A DNA stretch of 64,000 nucleotides, from NCBI RefSeq assembly GCF_012396315.1, contig NZ_JAAXPF010000008.1:1-64000 (forward strand), written 5' to 3'. Shown here piece after piece: positions 34,555 to 45,278 of this stretch. The notes under the pieces were generated by a model that was not told the origin of the DNA, did no database searches, and was given only the letters and a program-made list of their open reading frames with translations. Made by a program: the position numbers and the translations under genes. Positions within the stretch are counted from its first letter, which is position 1; each line of letters begins with the position of its first letter. The DNA is from Corynebacterium mucifaciens. GTDB taxonomy: Bacteria > Actinomycetota > Actinomycetes > Mycobacteriales > Mycobacteriaceae.

Positions 34555-35808
34555 GTGATTGATCTGAAGCGTGTGCGCGAAAACCCCGAGGCCGTCCGCG
34601 AGTCCCAGCGAGCCCGTGGCGAAGACCCGGCGCTTGTGGACGAGTTGCTGGCCGCCGACGAAGCCCGTCGCGTTGCCATCCAATCGGCGGATGAGCTGCG
34701 CGCGGAGCAAAAGGCATTTGGCAAGAAGATCGGCCAGGCCGCGCCTGAGGATCGCCCGGCGCTGCTGGAAGGCGCCAACGAGCTCAAGGTCCGCGTGAAG
34801 GACGCCGAGGCCGCGCAAACCGCGGCTGAAGAGCGCGTGCAGAAGCTGCAGTACTCCATCGCCAACGTCGTGGAGGGCGCACCGGCCGGCGGCGAGGAGG
34901 ACTTCGTTGTGCTCGAGCACGTGGGCGAGGTGCCGGAATTCGACTTCGAGGTCAAAGACCACCTCGACCTTGGCGAGGCGCTCGGCATCATCGACATGAA
35001 GCGCGGCACCAAGGTCGGCGGCGCGCGCTTCTACTACCTGGCGGGCGACGGCGCCTGGATGCAGCTGGGCATGCTCATGCTCGCCGCCCAGAAGGCGCGC
35101 GAAGCCGGCTTCAAGGTGATGATCCCGCCCGTGCTGGTGCGCCCCGAGGTCATGCAGGGCACCGGCTTCCTGGACGCGCACGACGAGGAGATCTACTACC
35201 TCGAGCGCGACGACATGTACCTGGTGGGCACCTCCGAGGTCGCGCTGGCGGGCCTGCACCAGGACGAGATCATCGACCTGTCCGACGGCCCGCTGCTCTA
35301 CGCCGGTTGGTCCTCCTGCTTCCGCCGCGAGGCCGGCTCCTACGGCAAGGACACCAAGGGCATTTTGCGCGTCCACCAGTTCGACAAACTCGAGATGTTC
35401 GCGTACTGCAAGCCCGAGCAGGCGGAGGAGATGCACCAGAAGCTGCTCGGCCTGGAGCGGGAGATGCTCGCTGCCGTCGAGGTGCCGTACCGAGTCATCG
35501 ACGTCGCCGCGGGCGACCTCGGCTCCTCCGCCGCCCGCAAGTTCGACACCGAGGCGTGGGTGCCGTCTCAGGGCACGTACCGCGAGCTGACCTCCACCTC
35601 CAACTGCACCACGTTCCAGGCGCGCCGCCTGCGCACGCGGTACCGGGACGAAGACGGCAAGACCCAGATCGCGGCCACGCTCAACGGCACGCTGGCCACC
35701 ACCCGCTGGCTGGTGGCCATCCTGGAAAACAACCAGCAGGCCGACGGCTCGGTCCGCGTGCCCGAGGCGCTGCGCCCGTGGGTGGGCAAGGATGTGCTGA
35801 CGCCCTAA
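34555..35808 (+). CDS. serS: Seryl-tRNA synthetase
   Basis: A 417-residue class II synthetase that charges tRNA-Ser. The N-terminal coiled-coil arm (about residues 1-105) is followed by the catalytic domain with motif 2 ([17 protein letters not shown]) and motif 3 ([17 protein letters not shown]). Length is normal. It starts with a GTG and is followed by the acyltransferase gene with a 1-nt overlap of stop and start. Confidence 0.96.
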   Translation: MIDLKRVRENPEAVRESQRARGEDPALVDELLAADEARRVAIQSADELRAEQKAFGKKIGQAAPEDRPALLEGANELKVRVKDAEAAQTAAEERVQKLQYSIANVVEGAPAGGEEDFVVLEHVGEVPEFDFEVKDHLDLGEALGIIDMKRGTKVGGARFYYLAGDGAWMQLGMLMLAAQKAREAGFKVMIPPVLVRPEVMQGTGFLDAHDEEIYYLERDDMYLVGTSEVALAGLHQDEIIDLSDGPLLYAGWSSCFRREAGSYGKDTKGILRVHQFDKLEMFAYCKPEQAEEMHQKLLGLEREMLAAVEVPYRVIDVAAGDLGSSAARKFDTEAWVPSQGTYRELTSTSNCTTFQARRLRTRYRDEDGKTQIAATLNGTLATTRWLVAILENNQQADGSVRVPEALRPWVGKDVLTP

Positions 35809-36656
35809 TGGATATGCGCCGATACCGCGGGTTCTTGGTTCCCGGGCTCTACGAAGGGATAGCCGCCAACCGGGACGAGGCCGGCGAGCGGTTTTACCAA
35901 GGCCTCGTCGGCGCCGCCCGGCGCGTCATGCGCATGGCAAAGATCGATGTCACGGTCATCGGCGCCGAGAACATCCCCGCGCACGGCGGCGCAATGCTCG
36001 CCGGCAACCACACCGGATACGCGGACTTCATCCTCCTGGGTACCGGGCCCTACCTGCACGGCAACCGCCTGGTGCGGTTTATGGCGAAGGCTTCCGTCTT
36101 CAACGTTCCGGTGCTCGGCCACCTGCTGAAGGTGATGAAGCACGTGCCCGTGGACCGCGCCCGCGGCGGCGACTCCATAGCGCCCGCGGTGGACATGCTG
36201 CGCGGCGGCAACTTGGTGGGCATCTTCCCTGAGGCCACCATCTCGCGCTCATTCGAGCTCGCGCACTTCAAAACCGGCGCCGCCCGCATCGCGCACCAAG
36301 CCCGTGTGCCGCTCATCCCGTGCGCCATCTGGGGCTCTCAGCGCATTTGGACGAAGGACCTGCCCAAGCACTTCCGCAACGTCCCCGTCATCGTCCGCTA
36401 CGGTGAGCCGGTCCAGCTCACCGGCGACGCCGACGCCGACACCGCCGAGCTCAAGCGCCGCATGCAACTGCTTCTCGACGCCTCACGGGCCCAATACGCC
36501 GACCTCTTCGACGACGGCCAAGGCGAGCCCTGGATGCCGGTTGCCCTCGGCGGCACGGCGCCGACCCTGGAGGAGGCCGACGCCATCTACGCCCGCGAAC
36601 GCGCCGAGCGGGAAGCGAAAAAGGCGGTGAAGGCCGCGAGAAAGCGCAGGAAGTAG
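35808..36656 (+). CDS. plsC: 1-acyl-sn-glycerol-3-phosphate acyltransferase family protein
   Basis: A 282-residue acyltransferase with the NHTGYAD motif (HX4D) and the FPEATIS motif that binds glycerol phosphate. It transfers an acyl chain to lysophosphatidate or a related acceptor at the membrane. The C-terminus is very basic (KKAVKAARKRRK). ATG at 35808 overlaps the serS stop; another ATG lies at 35814. The serS-acyltransferase-HAD order resembles the Rv3834c-Rv3813c neighbourhood of mycobacteria. Confidence 0.85.
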   Translation: MDMRRYRGFLVPGLYEGIAANRDEAGERFYQGLVGAARRVMRMAKIDVTVIGAENIPAHGGAMLAGNHTGYADFILLGTGPYLHGNRLVRFMAKASVFNVPVLGHLLKVMKHVPVDRARGGDSIAPAVDMLRGGNLVGIFPEATISRSFELAHFKTGAARIAHQARVPLIPCAIWGSQRIWTKDLPKHFRNVPVIVRYGEPVQLTGDADADTAELKRRMQLLLDASRAQYADLFDDGQGEPWMPVALGGTAPTLEEADAIYARERAEREAKKAVKAARKRRK

Positions 36657-36660
36657 CCCC

Positions 36661-37485
36661 ATGACCGCCGCGCCCCGCCTGATCATCTCGGACATCGACG
36701 GCACGTTCATCACCTCCGCCGGACGGGTGACCCAGCGCCTGCGCGGCGCGATCGTGCGCGCGGTGGAGTCCGGCGCGCACTTCGGCCTGGCGACGGGGCG
36801 CCCGCACCGCTGGCTCCTTCCAGTGCTGGAGCAGCTGCCGCTGGCCCCCGTGTGCGTGTGCGCGAACGGCGCGGTGGTGTACAACCCAGCCGATGACCGC
36901 GTCCTGCACGCCTTCGAGCTGGCGCCCGCGGCCATGGCCGAGGTGGTAGAGGTTGTCGAGCGCGCCCTTGACGGGGTGCCCCACGGTTACGGCGTGGAGC
37001 GCGTCGGCTCCTCCGCGCTGGACCCGGAGGAGGACTGCTTCCTCATCACCCCCGAGTACAACCGGGATGCGTGGGACAGCAGGTTCGGCGTCGCCGTCAT
37101 CGCGGACCTCATCAGCCAACCCGCCGCAAAGCTGCTGGTCCGCTGCGCTTCGATGACGTCTGCGCAGATGTACGAGCGCATCGCGCCTGCTATCGACGCC
37201 ACGGTGGCGCACGTGACCTACTCTATGGACGAGGGGTTGATCGAAGTCTCCCGGCCCGGCGTGGACAAGGCTGCAGGTGCGCGCTACCTCGCCGAACGCT
37301 ACGGCGTGGCGGCCGAAGAGACCATCGCGTTCGGTGACATGCCCAACGACCTCGAGCTCCTCCGCTGGGCGGGCACCGGTGTTGCCATGGCCAACGCCTC
37401 GCCCGTGCTGCACGCCGCCGCCGACCTAGTCACCCGCACCAACGACGAGCACGGCGTCGCCGAAGTGCTCGAGCGCTGGTTCTAG
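36661..37485 (+). CDS. HAD-superfamily (Cof-type) phosphatase
   Basis: A 274-residue hydrolase with motif I DIDGTF, motif II TGRP, a C2-type cap, and motifs III/IV in KAAGARYLAERYG and FGDMPNDLELLRWAG. It dephosphorylates a small phosphorylated metabolite, identity unknown. It follows the acyltransferase gene by 4 nt and probably shares its transcript. Its stop codon overlaps that of the convergent DUF559-like gene by two bases. Confidence 0.9.
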   Translation: MTAAPRLIISDIDGTFITSAGRVTQRLRGAIVRAVESGAHFGLATGRPHRWLLPVLEQLPLAPVCVCANGAVVYNPADDRVLHAFELAPAAMAEVVEVVERALDGVPHGYGVERVGSSALDPEEDCFLITPEYNRDAWDSRFGVAVIADLISQPAAKLLVRCASMTSAQMYERIAPAIDATVAHVTYSMDEGLIEVSRPGVDKAAGARYLAERYGVAAEETIAFGDMPNDLELLRWAGTGVAMANASPVLHAAADLVTRTNDEHGVAEVLERWF

Positions 37486-38363
37486 CCAGCCCGCCGCTCA
37501 AGGTCGGCGAGCCACACGCGGTACGGCGTGTCCACCCGATTGGGCAGCTGGTGCACCCCGGGGCGCTGGTTGATGGCGTGCTGAACCTGCGCGATAAATG
37601 CGTCTTCCTGCACGCTGGTCCACCCCACACGGCGAACTACCGCGCCGCGGTTTTGCAGCTCCGTTTCTCGGTGGCGCTCACGTCGTAAGGCATCTGCCGC
37701 ATCTCCCATCGCGCCGCTGTTCTTTTCCAGCCCATCCGCCTCGACGATGAGAAACCCGTTGATGAGCGCGTCCGCCCACGCGACGGTAGCCCAGCCGTCG
37801 GCGTCCGTGATCTGGAACCCAACCTGGAACTCGATGGTCTCCACGCCCGTGAGCCTGCCCGACGCAATAGCGCGCAGGAGGGTGTCCCGCGCAATCGTCT
37901 CGAGCGCGCTCGCCGACGTGTCCGCGGAGTACGCGATCAGCTCGCGGAAGGGTTTGATCCCGCGGGCGCGGGTGAGTGTTTCGGTCTTAGCCAGCAAGTA
38001 GTCGGTGGTCAGGTGGTCGTGCTGGAAGCGTGCGGACTCGATCTGCACCAGCGCATCCATGCGGCCGTAGTAGCGGAAAGTATCGAACATGGCCCGGATC
38101 GCCGTGGCGGTGCGGACGCCGTTGTGGGTGAGGTATTCAGCCTCCCGTAGGAGCCCGTCGCGATAGATCCTGTCTGGGTACTTCTTCCCCCACGACCGTG
38201 ATGCGCCTGGCAGTGCGAGATCCACCTTGGTCACCCAGGTGAGAGTTGCCAAGTCTAGCCACCGCGCGGCAGCTGGGCCGGTGATGACTGCAGTTTTGGA
38301 TTTGGCCGCGACCTGCCGGATTAGCTCTAGCTCAGCCTTGCGTTTCTGTTGTATTCCCCCCAT
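37482..38363 (-). CDS. DUF559-like (Vsr-type nuclease fold) protein
   Basis: A 293-residue protein. The N-terminal 150 residues resemble the AbiEi-like or DUF559-associated region of actinobacterial proteins (VITGPAAARWLDL). The C-terminal part has a pattern of the PD-(D/E)XK/Vsr-like DUF559 fold: FLIVEADGLEKNSG followed by RRERHRETELQNRGAVVRRVGW. The usual first Asp appears as VAWADALIN. Whether it cuts DNA is unknown. Upstream lie the GATCGTCTAGC hairpins at 38435-38564. Confidence 0.6.
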   Translation of the reverse strand: MGGIQQKRKAELELIRQVAAKSKTAVITGPAAARWLDLATLTWVTKVDLALPGASRSWGKKYPDRIYRDGLLREAEYLTHNGVRTATAIRAMFDTFRYYGRMDALVQIESARFQHDHLTTDYLLAKTETLTRARGIKPFRELIAYSADTSASALETIARDTLLRAIASGRLTGVETIEFQVGFQITDADGWATVAWADALINGFLIVEADGLEKNSGAMGDAADALRRERHRETELQNRGAVVRRVGWTSVQEDAFIAQVQHAINQRPGVHQLPNRVDTPYRVWLADLERRAG

Positions 38364-38434
38364 GGGCCGAAGTATCGCACGGGTTGTGAACTCCGTCTAG
38401 ATGCTTCGGCTGCGGTGTGGGGAGGCCGGGAGCG

Positions 38435-38471
38435 GATCGTCTAGCAGGCCGGGGGTTGCTGCTAGACGATC
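38435..38471. repeat. GATCGTCTAGC hairpin 1
   Basis: Arms of 13 bp (38435-38447 and 38459-38471) are perfectly complementary around an 11-nt loop. The same arm occurs in hairpin 2 with a different loop. No T-run follows either, so a simple terminator is less likely. Confidence 0.75.
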
Positions 38472-38530
38472 TGACACCGGCTGCTGTGTTTCCCCGGTTC
38501 ATAATGAGCATGATTTTCACTAACCGCGGG

Positions 38531-38564
38531 ATCGTCTAGCGCGGCGACCATCCCGCTAGACGAT
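38531..38564. repeat. GATCGTCTAGC hairpin 2
   Basis: Arms of 11 bp (ATCGTCTAGCG at 38531-38541 and its complement at 38554-38564) enclose a 12-nt loop. Degenerate single arms lie at about 38394 (CCGTCTAGA) and 38573 (GCTATACGATC). The 293-nt gap 38364-38656 has no gene. Confidence 0.75.
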
Positions 38565-38656
38565 TCAGTGTTGCTATACGATCCGTGCCCCAGACCTGCT
38601 TACGAAAGGCCCAGCCGCCCCGATAGCCCCCTCGCCCCACCCGTAAGATCGCGCGC

Positions 38657-40117
38657 ATGGCTTTGATTGCGGCGATTGACCAAGGCACGACGTCGACGCG
38701 CGTGTGCATCACGCGCACCGACGGCACCGTCATCGCGCAGGCGCAATACGAGCACGCCCAGCACATGCCGCAGCAAGGCTGGATCGAGCACGACCCGATG
38801 GAGATCTGGCGCAACACGCGCCGGGCGCTGAGCGAGGCGCTTGCGGCGGAAGACATCTCCGAACAAGACATCGACGCACTCGGGCTGACCAACCAGCGCG
38901 AAACAGCCGTGATCTGGGACAAGAAGACGGGCAAGCCGATCTACAACGCCATCGTGTGGCAGGACACGCGCACCAACCACAACGGCGACCCGGCGAGGTA
39001 CCTGCGCAGGACGGGACTGCTGCACAATTCGTACCCGGCGGCGCCGAAGTGGGCGTGGATCCTGGACAACGTGCCGGGCGCGCGCGAGCGGGCGGAGAAT
39101 GGCGAGCTGCTCGCCGGCACGATCGACACCTGGCTGATCTGGAACCTCACCGGCGGCGCCAAGGAGCCGGAGCGTGCGCTGCACCTCACGGACGTGACCA
39201 ATGCGTCGCGCACGCTGCTCATGAACCTGGAAACGTTGCAGTGGGACGAGATGCTTTGTAGCGAGCTCCGCGTCCCCCGCGCCATCCTCCCCGAGATCCG
39301 CCCGTCGGTGGGCCACTTCGGCACGATCCGCCGCCGCGGCCCGTTGGCGGGGGTGCCTATCACGGGCGTGCTGGGCGACCAGCAGGCGGCGTTGTTCGGC
39401 CAAGGGGGCCTCCATGAAAACGACGCCAAGATGACCTACGGCACCGGTCTGTTCATGCTGCTCAACACAGGTCACACGCCGCAGTTCAGCGGCCGCGGGC
39501 TGCTCACCACCGTGGCCTACCAGGTGGAGGGCCAGCCACCGGTGTACGCGCAGGAGGGCTCGGTAGCTGTGGGCGGCGCGTTGATCCAGTGGCTGCGCGA
39601 CCAGCTGGGCATCCTGAACACCGCCGCGGAGTCCGAAACCCTGGCCAGGCAAGTCGACGACAGTGGGGGAGTGGTGATCGTCCCGGCGTTTTCGGGCCTG
39701 TTCGCGCCGCGGTGGCGCCCCGATGCACGGGGTGTGATCGTGGGGTTGACCCGTTTCGTGGATAAGCGCCACATCGCCCGGGCCGCGTTGGAGGCGACGT
39801 GCCTGCAGGCGCGCGAGGTGGTGGAAGCGATGGGAGGTCGGCCGACGTCGTTGAAGGTGGACGGCGGGATGACCACCAACGACCTGCTCATGCAGATGCA
39901 GGCGGACATCCTCGGGCTCACCGTCGAGCGGCCCGCCAATACGGAGACGACGGTCATGGGCGCGGCGTCGGCAGCCGGGATAGGGGCTTCGCTTCTCGAC
40001 GAGCCGCTCACGCCCGGCACCGCGACCACCTGGAACAACACAATGGCCGGCCCCGAAAGGGACCGGCTTGTCGCCGCGTGGGAGGACGCGGTGGCGCGCT
40101 GCTTAGATCTCGCCTAG
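38657..40117 (+). CDS. glpK: Glycerol kinase
   Basis: A 486-residue FGGY kinase that phosphorylates glycerol to glycerol-3-phosphate. Motifs are the N-terminal [12 protein letters not shown] phosphate loop, the [12 protein letters not shown] segment, the [13 protein letters not shown] motif and the C-terminal [18 protein letters not shown] motif. It appears monocistronic. It complements the ugp importer at the left end of the window, both feeding glycerol-3-phosphate. Confidence 0.95.
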   Translation: MALIAAIDQGTTSTRVCITRTDGTVIAQAQYEHAQHMPQQGWIEHDPMEIWRNTRRALSEALAAEDISEQDIDALGLTNQRETAVIWDKKTGKPIYNAIVWQDTRTNHNGDPARYLRRTGLLHNSYPAAPKWAWILDNVPGARERAENGELLAGTIDTWLIWNLTGGAKEPERALHLTDVTNASRTLLMNLETLQWDEMLCSELRVPRAILPEIRPSVGHFGTIRRRGPLAGVPITGVLGDQQAALFGQGGLHENDAKMTYGTGLFMLLNTGHTPQFSGRGLLTTVAYQVEGQPPVYAQEGSVAVGGALIQWLRDQLGILNTAAESETLARQVDDSGGVVIVPAFSGLFAPRWRPDARGVIVGLTRFVDKRHIARAALEATCLQAREVVEAMGGRPTSLKVDGGMTTNDLLMQMQADILGLTVERPANTETTVMGAASAAGIGASLLDEPLTPGTATTWNNTMAGPERDRLVAAWEDAVARCLDLA

Positions 40118-40135
40118 GCCCGAGCCCGCGGGGGC

Positions 40136-42004
40136 CTAGTTGGTGTTGATGTCCACCGAGTCGGTGCCCGGGTTGTAGGTGATGAAGCCGCCCTCAAAGT
40201 CCACGCGCACGGTGTCGGTGCTGGGGTTGAAACCCGGGGTGATCGGCATGCCCAGCGGGCCGGCGTCGAGGCCTTGCTGCAGCCACGCCTCCGCGATCTT
40301 GCCGACGAGGGCGATGATCTCGCCCTGGTCGTTGCGGGCGCCGATGCCGTTCGCGTACAGCGCCACGGCCGGACCGGTCGGGCCGCCGACACCGGCGACG
40401 AGCTTGCCCAACGCCGGTTCAAGGGTGGTCCAGACCTCGGCGGCGTCGCTGGAACCGAAGGCGTTGAGCGTGGGTGCGACTGCGGGGCTGATCTGCTTGG
40501 CAAGCTCGGCTGCGTCTGCCAGCGTCAGCCCGTCGTAAATCTGCACCTCGCCAATGGTGTCGATGGCGGGCAGCTTGTCCTGGCTGGCGAGGTAGAGCAG
40601 CACCAACCCGACGGCGGTGCCCGCGGCGCCGGCGACGGTGGCCGGATCCCCGGAGGCGAGGGCGGTTAGCACGCCGTCGAGGGACGGCTGTTGCGCCGGG
40701 GCCGGAGCAGGGGCCTGAGTGGGAGCCGGGGCGGGGTTTGCCGCCGTCGTGCTCGGCTTCGCCTCGACGCCCACGCGCTCGCCTGCGCGAAGCGCGCGGT
40801 ACTTCGCCCCTGCGTTGGCACGGATGATGGGCAGCTTGGAGTAGAGGTTGTCGCCCGGGCAGGTGTTGTAGTGGAAGTCGCGGTGCGCGTTGATGTTCGG
40901 GAAGGTAGCGCCCTGGCCGGCGGCGAACTTGGATCCGCTGAAGTTGCCCTCGGCGTAGTGGTAGCTGCTGCCGTTGGGGTCGAAACCGGCGACTGCGGCC
41001 TTCCAACCGATGATGTCACCCATGGCCTTCAGCGCCGCGGGGGTGGGTTCGGCGCGCTGGTAGTCGCCGATCATGGACACGCCCCAGGTGTTCTGGTTGA
41101 AGGAGCCCACGTGCGCGCCTTGCGGGCCGCGGTCCATGCCGCCCGCGTGCCCCTCGTAGATGGTGCCGTACTTGTCCACTAGCGCGTGGTAGCCGATGTC
41201 GCCCCAGCCCAGCTGGACGGCGTGGTACTGCCAGATGCCGCGCACGATGCCGGGTGCCTCGGCTGCAGAGTAGTTGTTGGAGCCGGCGGTGTGGTGCACG
41301 GTGGCGGCGGTGGTGGGTTCCGCGTAGTACGGGGCGCTGCTGCGCCCGGCGCCCCATTGCGCGCGGGTGACCACCTTGGGCATGCCCCAGGTGTAGGAGT
41401 CGGCGACGGGCTGGATGCCGCCCTCGGCTGTGCCGGTGCCGCCGTCCAGGAAGACTGCCTGAATGTCGTTGGCGGTGGTGGACGCGGCGGAGTCGGTCCG
41501 TCCGCCGTCCAGCAGGTCGACGTTGCCGGTGGAGACCTGGACGCGGTTGGTGCGGCCCACGAAGATCGGCTCGGTACCGAACTTGTCGCTGCCTGCCGGC
41601 GGGTCCAGACGGTCCATCTGGAACCACTCGGACCAGGTGCCGTCCGCGCGCAGGGCGCGCACGTAGGCGGCGACGTCGCGGTCGCCCGTCCACGTCAGGC
41701 CGACCAGAGAGAACTCGCGGTCGTTGGTGAATTCCTTCACCACGCGCCGTACCTGGTCCTCTCCGCCCTGGGTGCGGATGGCGGCGTCATCGACCGTGAC
41801 GTTCGCGCCGGACGCGAAGGACTCGGAGGTGGTGTAGACCTCGGGTGCGTCCGCGCTGAGGGACTGGACCGGGAGGATGCGGTTGCCGCTGAGCGCGTTG
41901 GCGGCGACGAGGGCGACGATGAGGAGGATGGACACGATCACGGGCATGATCGCGGCTCGGGCGGGCCGGGCCGCGCCACCCTGGATGCTGCGACGTTGCT
42001 GCAC
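40136..42004 (-). CDS. Secreted PGRP/amidase_2 cell-wall protein (Rv3811-like)
   Basis: A 622-residue exported protein. A membrane segment (IMPVIVSILLIVALVAANAL) is followed by about 200 residues of unknown fold, then an N-acetylmuramoyl-L-alanine amidase (PGRP) domain with HHTAGSNNYS, YHALVDKYGTIYEG and HRDFHYNTCPG as zinc and active-site motifs. A Pro/Ala linker leads to a C-terminal part with one LGFP-like repeat (LQQGLDAGPLGMPITPG). The GTG at 42004 is chosen because AGGAG lies about 9 nt upstream. It is divergent from glf, like the amidase next to glf in other mycolata. Confidence 0.87.
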   Translation of the reverse strand: MQQRRSIQGGAARPARAAIMPVIVSILLIVALVAANALSGNRILPVQSLSADAPEVYTTSESFASGANVTVDDAAIRTQGGEDQVRRVVKEFTNDREFSLVGLTWTGDRDVAAYVRALRADGTWSEWFQMDRLDPPAGSDKFGTEPIFVGRTNRVQVSTGNVDLLDGGRTDSAASTTANDIQAVFLDGGTGTAEGGIQPVADSYTWGMPKVVTRAQWGAGRSSAPYYAEPTTAATVHHTAGSNNYSAAEAPGIVRGIWQYHAVQLGWGDIGYHALVDKYGTIYEGHAGGMDRGPQGAHVGSFNQNTWGVSMIGDYQRAEPTPAALKAMGDIIGWKAAVAGFDPNGSSYHYAEGNFSGSKFAAGQGATFPNINAHRDFHYNTCPGDNLYSKLPIIRANAGAKYRALRAGERVGVEAKPSTTAANPAPAPTQAPAPAPAQQPSLDGVLTALASGDPATVAGAAGTAVGLVLLYLASQDKLPAIDTIGEVQIYDGLTLADAAELAKQISPAVAPTLNAFGSSDAAEVWTTLEPALGKLVAGVGGPTGPAVALYANGIGARNDQGEIIALVGKIAEAWLQQGLDAGPLGMPITPGFNPSTDTVRVDFEGGFITYNPGTDSVDINTN

Positions 42005-42095
42005 GGTAGTACTCCTGAGGCTGTTAAAGTTCACTGGGACAACAGTGGCAAATGTGACAGAAGTGCAGTGTAGTGGAAGTTCAACTCTAAAGTAA

Positions 42096-43355
<1,260 letters not shown>

Positions 43356-43405
43356 GGGGTGGCGCTGGCGACGCTGCGCCGCCACTGATGCCGCCGCTGG
43401 CGCGG

Positions 43406-43470
43406 ATCCAGCTACTAAGACCCAGCTAATCGGCTCCTGGGAGCGAATAGCTGGATCCTTGTAGCTGGAT
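43406..43470. repeat. Imperfect palindrome of the TAGCTGG family after glf
   Basis: The left arm (ATCCAGCTAC...CCAGCTA...CTCC) and the right arm (GGAGCGAATAGCTGG...GTAGCTGGAT) pair imperfectly over about 30 bp. It closely resembles 4855-4915 in arm sequence (AGACCCAGCTAATCG and GCGAATAGCTGG). Both lie after the last gene of a plus-strand unit. Confidence 0.7.
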
Positions 43471-43534
43471 GTGCGGAACGCGGGGCCCACTACCAACCCG
43501 CCAACCACACCCCCGCACCCTAAAATGGCCAGGC

Positions 43535-45124
43535 GTGGGAACATTCATAGCACTAATCGGGCTGCTTCTAGCCACCGTCCTCGTCGCCGCGGTAGGTGAG
43601 CGCACTGGCCTGCCGTGGCCGGCGCTTCTAACTGTTGTGGTCGCGCCGGTGATCTTCATCCCCGGCATCGACACGGTGTCCATCGATCCGCACTTAATTT
43701 TGCCGATCTTCCTGCCGCCGCTGCTGTGGTCGCTGGCTCGGCGCACGAGCTGGGGGCAGATCCGCTCGCAGCTCAACGTGGTGCTGACCATGTCCGTCAT
43801 CCTGGTGTTCCTCACCATTGGGGCGCTGACCGCCACGGCGATGTGGATGCTGCCGGGGCTGAGCCTCGCCGCCGCGATGGTCCTCGCCGCCGCGATCGCG
43901 CCGCCGGACCCGGTGGCTGTGGACGCGGTGGCGGGCCCGGCCGGCATCCCGAAGCGCATCACCAGCACCCTGCAGACGGAGGGTTTGTTCAACGACGCCG
44001 CCTCCATCGTCACCTTCAACGTCGCCATGGCGGCGGCGGTGGCTCACGGCGAGGTGGACTTCACCAAAGGGTTCTTCCAGTTCCTGTACGCGGCGGTCGC
44101 CGCCGTGGTCATCGGCCTGATCGTGGGCCGGCTGGCCGCCATGTTCGCCAACACGGTGCCGGATTCCGTGATCCGCACCGCGTTTACCTGGGTGCTCCCG
44201 TTCGCCATCTACGCGGGCTGCGAGGCCATCGAGGCCTCCGGCGTCATCGCCATCGTCATCGCCGCGGTGGAAATGTCGTCGCGCTCCGCCATGACCGCCG
44301 AGGACCGCCTGACCGGCCATTCGTTCTGGGAGACGGTGGAGCTGCTGTTCACCGGCGTCGCGTTCGGCCTGATCGGCATGAGTGTGCGCGACGCGCTCGA
44401 CACCGCCGGCACGCACATCTGGCAGGCGGTGCAGGTCGGCGTCGTCCTCTCCGCCGTCGCCTTCGCTGTCCGGTTTGCCTGGATGTTCGTGCTGTACAGG
44501 ATCAACCAGAACATGCATCACACCAACGTCTCACCGCTGCGCATGCAGGAAGTGCTGCTCATGGCGTGGGCTGGCATGCGCGGCCTGGTCACGTTGGCGC
44601 TGGTGCTGGCAATTCCCGCCTCGACGACCACGTATCACCACGAGCTCTCGGTGGTCGCGTTGACTGTGCTCACCTGCACGATGGTGGTACCCGGGCTGCT
44701 GCTCCCGTGGCTCGTGGACAAGCTCGACCTGCAAAACGGACCGGGCGGGGACAAGGCCGTCGAAGAGCTGAACCAGCGCGCGTACGCCGCTGCGCGCAAG
44801 GCAGTGAAGCAGCACGGCGAGGAGTTCGCGCCGGAAGCCTACGCGATGGTGCAGGAGTGGCTGGATTCCATTGCGGAGAAGCGCCTGCAGGACCCGGAGG
44901 GATCCGAGGAGCGAAAGCAAGCCTTCAAGCGCGCCCGCGCCGGGGCGGCGCAGATGCAGGAAGTTGCGCTACGGGCAGCGAGCAGGGAGCTGCAGCAGGC
45001 GCGCCGGGAACGCCAGTACAACCCCGCCGACGTCGACGCGGTGCTGGCAGACCTGGACAAGCTGATCCTCGCCCGCGACCGTAGCGCGCTCGCCGCGCCC
45101 AGCACGCTGTGGGAGCCGAAGTAG
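43535..45124 (+). CDS. Na+/H+ antiporter (CPA1, NhaP type)
   Basis: A 529-residue membrane protein. About 12 helices fill residues 1-395, with the CPA1 motifs AAAIAPPDPVAVDAV and FNDAASIVTFNVA (the Asn-Asp ion site). A cytosolic helical tail of about 130 residues rich in Glu, Arg and Ala follows. The GTG at 43535 places the first helix at the start; no ribosome binding site is clear. It exchanges Na+ (or K+) for H+. Its stop is 8 nt before the left 28-bp direct repeat of the neighbouring islet. Confidence 0.87.
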   Translation: MGTFIALIGLLLATVLVAAVGERTGLPWPALLTVVVAPVIFIPGIDTVSIDPHLILPIFLPPLLWSLARRTSWGQIRSQLNVVLTMSVILVFLTIGALTATAMWMLPGLSLAAAMVLAAAIAPPDPVAVDAVAGPAGIPKRITSTLQTEGLFNDAASIVTFNVAMAAAVAHGEVDFTKGFFQFLYAAVAAVVIGLIVGRLAAMFANTVPDSVIRTAFTWVLPFAIYAGCEAIEASGVIAIVIAAVEMSSRSAMTAEDRLTGHSFWETVELLFTGVAFGLIGMSVRDALDTAGTHIWQAVQVGVVLSAVAFAVRFAWMFVLYRINQNMHHTNVSPLRMQEVLLMAWAGMRGLVTLALVLAIPASTTTYHHELSVVALTVLTCTMVVPGLLLPWLVDKLDLQNGPGGDKAVEELNQRAYAAARKAVKQHGEEFAPEAYAMVQEWLDSIAEKRLQDPEGSEERKQAFKRARAGAAQMQEVALRAASRELQQARRERQYNPADVDAVLADLDKLILARDRSALAAPSTLWEPK

Positions 45125-45131
45125 GGTCCCT

Positions 45132-45159
45132 TTGCTTATCGACGCCCCTCCGGCCCGCC
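45132..45159. repeat. Left 28-bp direct repeat (att-like) of the islet
   Basis: It matches 48443-48470 at 27 of 28 positions. The right copy is the 3' end of a conserved membrane gene; the left copy would encode the same last residues (GGPEGRR and a stop), but nothing of that gene lies beyond it. This is the pattern left by site-specific insertion at a gene 3' end. Confidence 0.65.
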
Positions 45160-45162
45160 CCG

Positions 45163-45254
45163 TTTTCGAAATGCTAAGTAATCTGCTTTCAAAACGCCAA
45201 GCGATATGTTTTCAAAATGTCAATCTGGATGCTTTCAGAATGCCAAGCAAGAGC
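45163..45254. repeat. Four tandem 23-bp repeats upstream of the ATPase gene
   Basis: Units begin at 45163, 45186, 45209 and 45232, each 23 bp. The conserved core is TTTC(A/G)(A/G)AA(T/C)G(C/T)(C/T)AA, followed by a variable tail. There are no spacers, so it is not a CRISPR array. It ends 25 nt before the ATPase start, a place suited to an operator array or iteron set. Confidence 0.8.
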
Positions 45255-45278
45255 TCGTAACTGCTACGATGATGCCGT

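Noticed and set aside
45163-45254. CRISPR-like reading of the four 23-bp repeats
   Set aside because: The units are contiguous, without unique spacers, and no cas gene is nearby.
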